A stretch of DNA of 21,815 nucleotides, taken from JBOHBN01 sp050698355 (GTDB lineage: Bacteria; Actinomycetota; Actinomycetes; Streptosporangiales; WHST01). Within the stretch, counting starts at the first letter, position 1. The number at the start of each line of letters is the position of its first letter. The stretch lies in contig JBOHBN010000103.1 in NCBI GenBank assembly GCA_050698355.1, positions 1 to 21,815 on the forward strand. Reading direction: 5' to 3'. The translations under genes and the position numbers were made by a program. This document shows positions 6,996-14,344 of this stretch, piece by piece. A model generated the notes under the pieces. That model was not told where the DNA came from. It worked only from the letters and a program-made list of their open reading frames with translations, and searched no databases.

Positions 6996-9596
6996 TTAGG
7001 CGGGTGCCATGTCGACGAAGCGGCTGTAGTGCCCCTGGAACGCCACGGTCACCGTCTTGGTCGGACCGTTGCGGTGCTTGGCGACGATCATGTCGGCCTC
7101 GCCCGCGCGGGGCGACTCGCGCTCGTATGCATCCTCGCGGTTGAGCAGGATCACCATGTCGGCATCCTGCTCCAGTGAGCCTGACTCGCGAAGGTCAGAC
7201 AGCTGCGGCTTCTTGTCGTTGCGCTGCTCGGGGCTGCGGTTGAGCTGGCTGATCGCGATAATGGGTACGTCGATCTCCTTGGCCAGCAGCTTCATCGACC
7301 GTGAGATCTCCGAAACCTCCTGCTGCCGGCTCTCGACCCGGCGCGGGGAGTGCATGAGCTGCATGTAGTCGACCACGACCACGCGCAGGTCGTGCTGCTG
7401 CTTCAGTCGCCGTGCCTTCGCCCGGATCTCCATCATCGACATGTTGGGCGAGTCGTCGATGAACAGCGGCGCCTCGCTCACTTCGCTCATCCGCCGGGCC
7501 AGGCGGGTCCAGTCGTCGTCGGACAGCGTGCCGGACCGCATCGCGTGCAGCGCGACCTTCGCCTCCGCGGACAAGAGCCGCATGGTGATCTCGCTGCGAC
7601 TCATCTCCAGGCTGAAGATGACCGACGCGAGACCGTGCTTGACCGACGCGGAACGGATGAGATCCAAGGCAAGCGTCGAGTTGTGCGTGGGAACCATCGA
7701 GCGGCCGGCCAAGTACATCTGGTCAGCATTGTCCACCTGGACACAGCGCACCGGCACGCTCGCGATCCGATCGACCGATGTGATGTAGCGGGCGCCGACC
7801 CGATGGTATGCGCTGCCAGCCCGTTCCTTCTGTGCTCGGCGTTTCCGGTCAAGCCGAAACACGTCCTCCAACGGAGTGAAGGTGAGCACCCAGCAGGTAG
7901 AGGACGCCTCCGTGCGGCCGTTGACCAATTTCGAGGACACCCCGCACCGGTAGCCGAGACCGACGACAAGGTCGTGGACATCGGCGGCCAGGCGACGAGA
8001 CGTGCACGCAAACTGCACCGCGCCAGTGCGGGTGACCGTACCGTCGGTGTCGAGCAGCCCAGCAAGGAGTGCCCGACGCTGCCATTCGGCGGCCCGCAGG
8101 TACTGGGGCGGAATATGCTTCTCGCCAAGCACACCGATGTGACGCAGCAGTGCCTGCACGGAACCGCGCTTGCGACGACATCTTGCGCAGAGCCCATTGC
8201 CGGTTCGGCGCTCCCCGCATTGCGGGCATACGGGTTCTGGCCTGGGTGCGGAGACGAATCTGGCCCTTCCCCCGCACGAGCGCCCGCATGTCTTGACCTG
8301 TGTAGTGCAGGGACGGAAGCTTCGCCCACAGACCTCGCAAGCTCGCTCGGGCAGGGGTGGCGGCTCGGGCAGTCTGACGCCGTATCGCATTGGCGTATTG
8401 GCCGCCACAACCTCGTAGCCTTCCGCCCTTACAAAGTCGACAATCTCCGGATCTGTAGTGGTAAACGATGCGCTGGCAGTGGTGCCGTCCCCGAGCCAGA
8501 CACCCAGCGTGTACGGAGCGACGGGTGGTTCGCACGTTGGCAGAATCAGCGCACTGGCGTTTGTCACTGAGTGGTTGATCCGACGATCTGAGGTTTCGCA
8601 TCGTAGGGTCGTTGCAATTTCCTCGGTGGTGCGGACCGCGGCGAACGTCCGCTGGTTCCGGTATAGGTTCGCACCCGTACGCGCCTGCTGAGCCGACCGC
8701 CTTGACGCCCGGGTCTCGGTCAACCACTGATGCTTGGCGTCCGCGATGATGCTCGTGTCATCTGAGAATCCCACCCGGTAGCAGGGCCTCCCGTACATGA
8801 CGTCGGTCGCCGCGATGACCGTCGTCGGACACCCGTCGGCTCCGATGAGCCGGTCGCCCACCTGGACGTCGCGCATAGTCGTCCAGCCGTCGGGAGTCGG
8901 CAGCGGTGTATCAATGGCGAGAGCCTTGCCTATCGCCGGCCTCGCCGCGAGGATGATCATCTGTCCGGGGTGCAGGCCGTTGGTCAGCTGGTCCAGCTCG
9001 GAGAAACCCGTCGGCACGCCGAAGATGGCGCCGCCGCGGCTGCCGATCGCCTCAATCTCGTCGAGCGTGGACGGCAGGACTTCGCCGAGGCGAAGGTAGT
9101 CGTCGCCGGTACGGCGCTCGGTTACCGAGTAGATCTCGGCCTGCGCCCGGTCGACGATGTCGTCGACCTCGGCGTCGGCGGAGTACCCCATCTGCGTGAT
9201 CCGGCTGCCCGCCTCGACCAAGCGGCGCAGGATCGCGCGCTCGTGCACGATCCGCGCGTAGTAGCCCGCGTTCGCCGCGACGGGCACCAGCGCCATTACG
9301 GTGTGCAGGTAGTCCGCGCCGCCGACCCGGGCGATGTCGCCGTGCTTGGTCAGATCCGCGGCGACCGTGACCGCGTCTGCCGGGTCGCCCCGGCCGTACA
9401 GGTCGACGATCGCGTCGAACAGCACCTGGTGGGCGGGGCGGTAGAAGTCGCCGGAGCGCAGCACTTCGACCACGTCCGCGATCGCGTCCTTGCTGAGCAA
9501 CATGCCACCGATGACGCACTGCTCGGCGTAGACGTCCTGCGGCGGTGTTCGACCGAAATCGGAGTCGCCTACCGGCTGCAACTCCGCGACGGACAC
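6996..9596 (-). CDS. dnaB: Replicative DNA helicase DnaB, intein-containing precursor
   Basis: An 866-residue precursor. The exteins, residues 1-224 and 640-866, join to a 451-residue DnaB of normal length. The N-terminal domain begins near PPQDVYAEQCVIGGML. The RecA-like domain has GVPTGFSELDQLTNGLHPGQ, the P-loop ARPAIGK/STLALD (split by the intein after Lys), Walker B VVVVDYMQL, ISQLNRSPEQR and the terminal SDLRESGSLEQDADMVILL, then KHRNGPT. The helicase unwinds DNA ahead of the replication fork as a hexamer and cannot bind ATP until the intein is removed. The start is GTG with a strong AGAGGGGGG site just upstream. Its place beside rplI/rpsR/ssb/rpsF, here about 4.3 kb away, is common in actinobacteria. 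Confidence 0.97.
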   Translation of the reverse strand: MSVAELQPVGDSDFGRTPPQDVYAEQCVIGGMLLSKDAIADVVEVLRSGDFYRPAHQVLFDAIVDLYGRGDPADAVTVAADLTKHGDIARVGGADYLHTVMALVPVAANAGYYARIVHERAILRRLVEAGSRITQMGYSADAEVDDIVDRAQAEIYSVTERRTGDDYLRLGEVLPSTLDEIEAIGSRGGAIFGVPTGFSELDQLTNGLHPGQMIILAARPAIGKALAIDTPLPTPDGWTTMRDVQVGDRLIGADGCPTTVIAATDVMYGRPCYRVGFSDDTSIIADAKHQWLTETRASRRSAQQARTGANLYRNQRTFAAVRTTEEIATTLRCETSDRRINHSVTNASALILPTCEPPVAPYTLGVWLGDGTTASASFTTTDPEIVDFVRAEGYEVVAANTPMRYGVRLPEPPPLPERACEVCGRSFRPCTTQVKTCGRSCGGRARFVSAPRPEPVCPQCGERRTGNGLCARCRRKRGSVQALLRHIGVLGEKHIPPQYLRAAEWQRRALLAGLLDTDGTVTRTGAVQFACTSRRLAADVHDLVVGLGYRCGVSSKLVNGRTEASSTCWVLTFTPLEDVFRLDRKRRAQKERAGSAYHRVGARYITSVDRIASVPVRCVQVDNADQMYLAGRSMVPTHNSTLALDLIRSASVKHGLASVIFSLEMSRSEITMRLLSAEAKVALHAMRSGTLSDDDWTRLARRMSEVSEAPLFIDDSPNMSMMEIRAKARRLKQQHDLRVVVVDYMQLMHSPRRVESRQQEVSEISRSMKLLAKEIDVPIIAISQLNRSPEQRNDKKPQLSDLRESGSLEQDADMVILLNREDAYERESPRAGEADMIVAKHRNGPTKTVTVAFQGHYSRFVDMAPA
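7680..8924 (-). mobile_element. Class 3-type intein in DnaB with LAGLIDADG homing endonuclease
   Basis: A 415-residue in-frame insertion at precursor residues 225-639, between GK and S of the Walker A motif. It starts ALAIDTPLPTPDGWTTM, with Ala rather than Cys or Ser at position 1. It has block B DAKHQWLT with Trp291, block F VRCVQVDNADQ with Cys618, and block G MVPTHN followed by Ser640. Ala1 plus the Trp/Cys/Thr set (Trp291, Cys618, Thr637) is the published hallmark of class 3 inteins, which splice through the block F cysteine. LAGLIDADG motifs are LGVWLGDG (364-371) and LLAGLLDTDG (510-519), so the endonuclease may be active. A cysteine-rich insert lies between them. The centre is visibly less GC-rich than the exteins, consistent with separate ancestry. 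Confidence 0.93.
8178..8339 (-). other. Cysteine-rich, zinc-ribbon-like segment within the intein endonuclease
   Basis: Precursor residues 420-473 contain two cysteine clusters: CEVC with further Cys at 430, 437 and 441, then CPQC at 457-460 and CARC at 470-473. The second cluster has the CxxC-x9-CxxC spacing of a small zinc ribbon; the first looks like a treble-clef or ribbon variant. The segment lies between the two LAGLIDADG motifs and is followed by KRGSVQALLRHIGV. Similar fingers occur in other homing endonucleases as DNA-binding add-ons. Zinc binding is inferred. Confidence 0.65.
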
Positions 9597-9774
9597 GATC
9601 CCCCCTCTTGCCGTTCGGCTCTGTCGCCGTGATCTGCCGTCACCGAGGTGGCCACGGCACCCCTTCCCCGCACCTGGCTCGCTCGCTCACGTCAGGTGCC
9701 CGATGCGCGGTCGTCACCGGACCGCGCTGGTCATGCGACACCTACCGCCGGCTCGCTCGTCAGCTCTTCGCCCA

Positions 9775-9803
9775 GTTCTAGCGGACGGCACCGACATCAC
9801 CAA
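9775..9803 (-). promoter_or_regulatory. Candidate dnaB promoter
   Basis: On the minus strand a -35-like TTGGTG (9803-9798) and a -10-like TAGAAC (9780-9775) are spaced by 17 bp. Transcription from here would give a leader of about 170 bases before the dnaB GTG. Only sequence resemblance supports it. Confidence 0.35.
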
Positions 9804-9813
9804 AGCGCGCGGT

Positions 9814-9840
9814 CCACAACCGCTGTGCATACGGTTGTGG
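9814..9840. repeat. Perfect 9-bp inverted repeat with 9-nt loop
   Basis: CCACAACCG (9814-9822) and CGGTTGTGG (9832-9840) are exact reverse complements around a 9-base loop. It lies just upstream of the candidate dnaB promoter and starts a run of TTGTGG motifs at 9835, 9868 and 9880, with CCACAA at 9889. It may be a protein-binding site or a hairpin. Confidence 0.6.
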
Positions 9841-10033
9841 GCGGCACGCCGTGTCGTTGTGCACGGGTTGTGGATGACCTTGTGGGCGCCACAATGCGGA
9901 CACCGTCGTGGCGGCGAACGTCCAGGTCAGAGCACCTACGGCGGCATGCACCGGCTGTGGACGAAAGCAAGATGCTCCTCTCGTACAGGCGCGGCGGCGG
10001 CGCGCACCGCGGGCTCAGTAAGCTCGGACCGCG

Positions 10034-11368
10034 ATGAGGGCAGGACGGTACCTTCCGAGGCTGCGTCATGCCCGCGACGCCGAGATCGTGCGCCTCGCGG
10101 TACCCGCGCTCGGCGCCCTGGTCGCCGAGCCGCTGTTCCTGCTCGGCGACTCTGCGATCGTCGGCCGCCTCGGGACGGCACCGCTGGGCGGCCTCGGGGT
10201 CGCCGGCACGGTGGTGCAGACCGTCGTCAACTTGAGCGTCTTCCTCGCGTACGGCACGACCGCCGCCGTCGCCCGCAAGCTCGGTGCCAGTGACCGGGCC
10301 GGCGCGCTCCGCCAGGGCATCGACGGGATCTGGTTCGCGCTGGCACTGGGTTTCGTCCTCGTCTGCGTGGGTGAGCCGCTGCTGCCGGGGATCGTGGGCC
10401 TGTTCGGCACCTCCGCCGAGGTCGGGTCGTACGCGGTCACGTACCTGCGGATCGCGTTCCTCGGGCTGCCGGCGATGCTGCTGGTGCTCGCCGGCACCGG
10501 CGTGCTCCGCGGGCTGCAGGACACCCGGACGCCGCTGCTCGTGTCCGGCGTCGCGAGCGCGGCGAACGTCGGGCTCAACGCCGTGCTCGTGCTCGGGCTC
10601 GGCTGGGGCATCGCCGGCTCGGCGGTCGGCACCGTTCTCGCGCAGGCCGGTTCGGCGGTCGCGTACGTCGCCGTGACCGCGGCCGCCGCTCGTAGGCAGC
10701 ACGTCCCGCTGCGACCCACGTTCCGCGGCCTCTCCGGCATCGCCACCGCCGGCCTCGGCCTGTTCGTGCGTACCGCATCGCTGCGCGTCGTCCTCATCGT
10801 CGCGGCTGCGGTCGCCGCCCGCACCGGGACCGCGACGATCGCCGCGTACCAGGTCACGTTCACGATCTGGTCGCTGCTCGCGCTCGCCCTCGACTCGATC
10901 GCCATCGCCGCGCAGGCGATCACCGGCCGGTTCCTCGGCGCGGGCGACACGCAGGGGACCCGTGACGCCACCCGCCGGATGGTCGAGTGGGGTCTCGCGG
11001 CCGGTGTCGTGCTGGGTCTGATCGTGCTCGCCGTTCGGTTCGTCCTGCCGTACGGCTTCACGACCGACCCGCACGTACGAGCGCTGATCGCCGCCTCCCT
11101 GCTTGTCGTCGCCTGCCTGCAACCGCTCGCGGGTGTGGTGTTCGCGCTGGACGGGATCCTTATCGGCGCCGGAGATGCGACGTACCTTGCGGTCGCGGCG
11201 GTGCTGTCGACGCTCGCGTTCCTGCCCCCTGCGGGCGCGGTGCTCGCGACGCATGCCGGGCTCAGCTGGCTCTGGTGGGCGCTCGGCCTGTGGATACTCG
11301 CGCGGCTGGTGACCCTCGGAACGCGGGCGCTCGGTGACCGGTGGCTGGTGACCGGGGCAGTGCGGTAG
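10034..11368 (+). CDS. MATE family efflux transporter (DinF-like)
   Basis: A 444-residue polytopic membrane protein with about twelve hydrophobic segments, starting with EIVRLAVPALGALVAEPLFLLGDSAIVGRLG, the classic first MATE/DinF helix pair. A second half begins near residue 235, where the LFVRTASLRVVLI segment mirrors the first repeat. TGVLRGLQDTRTPL and the GILIGAGDATYLA segment are typical of DinF-like members. MATE proteins expel cationic drugs or metabolites using sodium or proton gradients; the substrate here is unknown. The ATG follows no strong binding site, but the N-terminus matches the family. The ammonia-lyase homologue follows after 33 bp, so a shared transcript is likely. Confidence 0.93.
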   Translation: MRAGRYLPRLRHARDAEIVRLAVPALGALVAEPLFLLGDSAIVGRLGTAPLGGLGVAGTVVQTVVNLSVFLAYGTTAAVARKLGASDRAGALRQGIDGIWFALALGFVLVCVGEPLLPGIVGLFGTSAEVGSYAVTYLRIAFLGLPAMLLVLAGTGVLRGLQDTRTPLLVSGVASAANVGLNAVLVLGLGWGIAGSAVGTVLAQAGSAVAYVAVTAAAARRQHVPLRPTFRGLSGIATAGLGLFVRTASLRVVLIVAAAVAARTGTATIAAYQVTFTIWSLLALALDSIAIAAQAITGRFLGAGDTQGTRDATRRMVEWGLAAGVVLGLIVLAVRFVLPYGFTTDPHVRALIAASLLVVACLQPLAGVVFALDGILIGAGDATYLAVAAVLSTLAFLPPAGAVLATHAGLSWLWWALGLWILARLVTLGTRALGDRWLVTGAVR

Positions 11369-11401
11369 CCACCCACCGCGCACCACTGGCACGCTGGCGT
11401 C

Positions 11402-12889
11402 GTGCCCACGACCATGCCCCTCACGCTCGACGGCCGGCACCTTCGCTGTCGCGACGTCGAGGACATTGCCCGCCATGCCGCGCCCATCGGCATCGACCAG
11501 GAAGCCCGGCGGCGCGTCGCCACCGCACGCGCAGCTGCGCTCCGCGTCGCGGACCGGCAACCTGTGTACGGTCTGTCGACGGGGGTCGGTGCCAACCGCG
11601 ACGTCCCGGTCGTCGACGCCGACATGTCCGACCACGGCATGCGGCTGCTGCGTAGCCACGCCGCCCGCACAGGACCGGTCGAGAGCGACGAGACCGTGCG
11701 CGCCACCATGGCGATCCGGCTCAACCAGCTGCTCGCGGGCGGGTCGGGAGTACGCGTGGAGGTGGTCGACGCGCTCGCGGACGCCCTCCAGGGGGACGCG
11801 CTGCCCACCGTGCATCGGTACGGCACCCTCGGCACCGGTGACCTCTCGCCGCTGGCGGAGCTCGGCCTGACGCTCGCCGGGGAGCTGCCGTGGCGCTTCG
11901 GGGGTGCCACGCTGGTCCGCTTCGTCGCGGGCGAGGCGCTGGCCTTCATGAGCAGCAGCGCGCTCAGCCTGGCGACGGCGACGCTCGCCCGCGACGACCT
12001 CGCCCGGCTCGTGGACGCGAGCCACCTGGTGGCCGCGCTGTCGTTTCTCGCTCTCAGCGGCAACCCCGAGGCGTACGACCCGGCCGCGCTCGCGGCTCGG
12101 CCGCACTCCGGAGCCGTCCGGGTCGCCGCGCAACTGCACGAGCTCGTCGGCATGCCTTCCGCACAGCGGATCCAGGACCCGTTCGCGTTGCGCGCCATCC
12201 CGCAGGTGAACGGTGTTGCCGTCGAGGCCCTGGAACGTCTCCGTGGCGTCCTCGAGGTCGAGATCAACGCGGCGGCGGAGAACCCGCTGATCGTCGCCGA
12301 CGCGGGCGAGCCGCGCGCGCTGCACCACGGCCAGTTCCACGCGACCGAGGTCGCCGCGGCACTCGATTCCGCGCGGCTCGGTATCGCGTCGGTCGCGGCA
12401 CTGTCGAGCGGACGTCTCGGCGCCCTGCTCGAGCCCGGCCTCACCGATCTGCCGGTCTTCCTGGCCGACGGACCGGCAGGCAGCTCCGGTGTGCTGCTCC
12501 TCGAGTACGTCGCTCACGACGTGCTCGCCGAGATCCAGCACGCGGCGGCCCCGGTGACCACGGGTACCGCGGTCATCTCCCGGGGCCTGGAGGACCATGC
12601 GAGCTTCGCAGCGCAGGCAGCGCGGTACACCGAGGAACTGACGGGGCTCGTCCCGACCGCCCTGGCCTGCGAGCTGGTCGCCGCGGTACGCGCACTGCGC
12701 ATGGCGCCGGATCGGATCGCCGCCGGACCGGCACGGAAGGCGTACGAGCGGGCGGCAGCCGTACTGCCGGAGGCCCTGGAAGACCGGCCGCTCGGAGAGG
12801 ACATCGCCGCCGCCATCGCCGTGCTGCCCGAGCTCGCCCAGCTCAGCCACGAGCTTAAAGGAAGGACGGCAGGCGCCGTACCCGAGTAG
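11402..12889 (+). CDS. Divergent histidine/phenylalanine ammonia-lyase family protein
   Basis: A 495-residue all-helical aromatic amino acid lyase homologue of normal length. Family landmarks are YGLSTGVG (residues 56-63, with the active-site Tyr), RYGTLGTGDLSPLAELGL (139-156), QDPFALRAIPQVNG (258-271), ENPLI (293-297), HHGQFHATE (308-316) and LEDHASFA (396-403). In active enzymes an Ala-Ser-Gly triad before Asp-Leu forms the MIO electrophile; here it reads Gly-Thr-Gly. The Asn of the usual ALxNGT motif is replaced in ALAFMSSS, and the Tyr of QDxYSxR is Phe. It may therefore be non-MIO, altered in chemistry, or inactive. It starts with GTG (or the ATG at 11414), with no clear ribosome binding site. 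It lies between a MATE exporter and an F420-type oxidoreductase. Confidence 0.85.
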   Translation: MPTTMPLTLDGRHLRCRDVEDIARHAAPIGIDQEARRRVATARAAALRVADRQPVYGLSTGVGANRDVPVVDADMSDHGMRLLRSHAARTGPVESDETVRATMAIRLNQLLAGGSGVRVEVVDALADALQGDALPTVHRYGTLGTGDLSPLAELGLTLAGELPWRFGGATLVRFVAGEALAFMSSSALSLATATLARDDLARLVDASHLVAALSFLALSGNPEAYDPAALAARPHSGAVRVAAQLHELVGMPSAQRIQDPFALRAIPQVNGVAVEALERLRGVLEVEINAAAENPLIVADAGEPRALHHGQFHATEVAAALDSARLGIASVAALSSGRLGALLEPGLTDLPVFLADGPAGSSGVLLLEYVAHDVLAEIQHAAAPVTTGTAVISRGLEDHASFAAQAARYTEELTGLVPTALACELVAAVRALRMAPDRIAAGPARKAYERAAAVLPEALEDRPLGEDIAAAIAVLPELAQLSHELKGRTAGAVPE

Positions 12890-12899
12890 GTTGCGTGGC

Positions 12900-13802
12900 A
12901 TGCCCAATTCCCAGCCGTACCGGTTCGGCGTCAACCTCTTCGGCATCGGCGACCGGGAGGCTTTCCGAGCGAAGTGCCAGCGCGCCGAGCGGCGCGGCTT
13001 CGACATCCTCAACATTCCCGACCACCTGCACGCAGCGGCGCCGTTTCCGATGGCGGTCGCGGCGGCCGAGGCGACAGAGCGGGTCCGGGTCGGCACCCAC
13101 GTACTGAACATCGGGTTCTGGAACCCGGCGCTGCTCGCCCGGGAGATCGCCACGACCGACCAGCTCACCGGAGGTCGGCTCGACATCGGTCTCGGTGGCG
13201 GCACGGTGAAGGCGGAGTTCGACGAGGCGGGCATCCCGTGGGAGCCGATCGGCGAGCGGATGGACAGGCTGGAGACCGCCATCGCCGAGCTGAACCGCAT
13301 CCTCGGCGAAGAGGACGGGTCGGAGCGAGAGCCGCGGCCGGTGCAGCGGCCACGGCCACCGATCATGGTCGGCGCCAGCGGCGAACGGGGCTTGCGCGTC
13401 GCGGCGCGGCACGCCGACATCCTCGGCTACGGCGGAGTTCAGCACGTACGTGGCAAGCAGGCCGGCACGTTGCAGCTGGCAACCGCAGCCACTGGCGACG
13501 AGCGGATGACGTGCTTCCGCGCGCAGGCTGGCGGCCGCGTCGACGGAATGGAGCTGAGCCTGCTGCTGCAACGCGTCACCCTCACCGCCGACCGCAAGGG
13601 AGCAGCAGAGGAGTGGTACGCAGGCGACCCATCGCTCACCGTGGAGGAGTTGCTCGAGGCACCGGGCCTACTCGTCGGCACCGTAGACGAGATCGTCCAG
13701 CAGATCCACGAGCGCAGGGAACGGTACGGCTTCACGTACTTCTCGGTGCACGAGCCGTCCATGGACGCCATGGAGGAGGTCATCGCCGCGCTCCGCGGCT
13801 GA
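12900..13802 (+). CDS. F420-type LLM class oxidoreductase (TIGR03621-like)
   Basis: A 300-residue luciferase-like TIM-barrel protein. It begins YRFGVNLFG, followed by AERRGFDILNIPDHL, VRVGTHVLNIGFWNPALLAREIATTDQLTGGRLDIGLGGG and, in the middle, RPRPPIMVGASGERGLRVAARHADI, all standard for F420-dependent LLM enzymes of the TIGR03621 type. The C-terminus VGTVDEIVQQIHERRERYGFTYFSVHE is also typical. It is cytoplasmic and would transfer hydride to or from coenzyme F420 or FMN on an unknown substrate. The ATG at 12900 is chosen over a TTG at 12891 because GAGTAGG lies ten bases upstream. It follows the lyase homologue by 10 bp, so it is probably in the same operon. Confidence 0.92.
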   Translation: MPNSQPYRFGVNLFGIGDREAFRAKCQRAERRGFDILNIPDHLHAAAPFPMAVAAAEATERVRVGTHVLNIGFWNPALLAREIATTDQLTGGRLDIGLGGGTVKAEFDEAGIPWEPIGERMDRLETAIAELNRILGEEDGSEREPRPVQRPRPPIMVGASGERGLRVAARHADILGYGGVQHVRGKQAGTLQLATAATGDERMTCFRAQAGGRVDGMELSLLLQRVTLTADRKGAAEEWYAGDPSLTVEELLEAPGLLVGTVDEIVQQIHERRERYGFTYFSVHEPSMDAMEEVIAALRG

Positions 13803-13811
13803 ATTACGGCA

Positions 13812-13859
13812 GTTGTCAGTGTCTCGTTGAGCCATGGCACAACGAGACACTGACAACTT
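13812..13859. terminator. Bidirectional terminator, near-perfect 48-bp palindrome
   Basis: Bases 13812-13830 and 13841-13859 are exact 19-bp reverse complements. The 10-base loop contains the self-complementary GCCATGGC, so 46 of 48 positions are palindromic. It lies nine bases after the LLM oxidoreductase stop and 15 bases before the rplI stop, between convergent genes. There is no long T-run on either side, as is common for actinobacterial terminators. Confidence 0.8.
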
Positions 13860-13874
13860 TGCGTACGGGGTGGT

Positions 13875-14324
13875 TCAGCCCTGGGAGACGACGTCGATGT
13901 CGACGGTCGCGTTGACCTCCGGGTGCAGCCGTACCGCGGCCTGGTGCTTGCCGAGCGTCTTGATCGGGCCGCCGAGCTCCACCCGGCGCCGGTCGAGCTC
14001 GGGCCCGCCGGCCCGCTTCACCGCGCCGACGACGTCGCTCGCGGTCACCGAGCCGAACAGCCGACCACCCTCACCGGCGCGCTTGGGGAGACTGACGCTG
14101 AGCGCGCCGAGCGTCTCCGCGATCTCCTTGGCCTGGTCGAGGTCACGGATCTCGTGCGCACCGCGGGCACGTTTGATCTGCGCGACCTGCCGCTCGCCGC
14201 CGCGGGTCCATCCCACCGCAAGGCCGCGCGGGAGCAGGTAGTTGCGGCCGTAACCGTCCTTGACCTCGACGACGTCTCCCGGCGAGCCGAGCCCGGAGAC
14301 CTCCTGCACGAGAATCAGCTTCAT
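13875..14324 (-). CDS. rplI: 50S ribosomal protein L9 (bL9)
   Basis: A 149-residue protein of standard length. The N-terminal RNA-binding domain starts MKLILVQEVSGLGSPGDVVEVKDGYGRNYLLPRGLA, the diagnostic bL9 sequence. A long connecting helix (about 40-75) and the C-terminal domain with LFGSVTASDVVGAVKRAGG follow. The frame is open for a further 36 codons upstream, but the ATG at 14324 gives the conserved N-terminus and is preceded by a GAGG-type site. It is last in the rpsF-ssb-rpsR-rplI operon, 20 bp after rpsR, and ends just before the palindromic terminator. Confidence 0.98.
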   Translation of the reverse strand: MKLILVQEVSGLGSPGDVVEVKDGYGRNYLLPRGLAVGWTRGGERQVAQIKRARGAHEIRDLDQAKEIAETLGALSVSLPKRAGEGGRLFGSVTASDVVGAVKRAGGPELDRRRVELGGPIKTLGKHQAAVRLHPEVNATVDIDVVSQG

Positions 14325-14344
14325 CGCCTCAGGTTCCTCTCGAC

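Larger units (their letters stand above)
9597..10033. other. Spacer between dnaB and the MATE gene
   Basis: These 437 bp separate divergent genes. They hold a candidate dnaB promoter (9775-9803), a 9-bp perfect hairpin (9814-9840), and a cluster of TTGTGG / CCACAA sites through 9894, with another DnaA-box-like site TGTGGACGA at 9956-9964. Short open frames exist on both strands but none shows a recognisable protein or a good ribosome binding site. No tRNA cloverleaf was seen. Confidence 0.6.

Noticed and set aside
7680..8924. Treating the insert in dnaB as a standard class 1 intein or as an assembly error
   Set aside because: The first residue is Ala, not Cys or Ser, while the block F Cys, block B Trp and His-Asn/Ser junction are all present. 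The frame is continuous and the joined exteins give a normal DnaB.
9810..9964. A chromosome replication origin
   Set aside because: No perfect DnaA box, no AT-rich unwinding region and no dnaA or dnaN gene nearby; the matches are partial.
10066..12444. A second long minus-strand frame (about 790 codons)
   Set aside because: It is antisense to the same clearly homologous genes, rich in Ser, Ala, Arg and Thr with no domain.
9797..13420. A very long open frame on the minus strand (over 1,200 codons)
   Set aside because: It is antisense to the MATE, lyase and LLM genes, has low-complexity Arg/Ala/Glu-rich composition and no recognisable domain. It is the usual GC-rich shadow frame.
13834..14241. 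Plus-strand open frame beginning in the palindrome loop
   Set aside because: It is antisense to rplI, and its ATG lies within the terminator hairpin.
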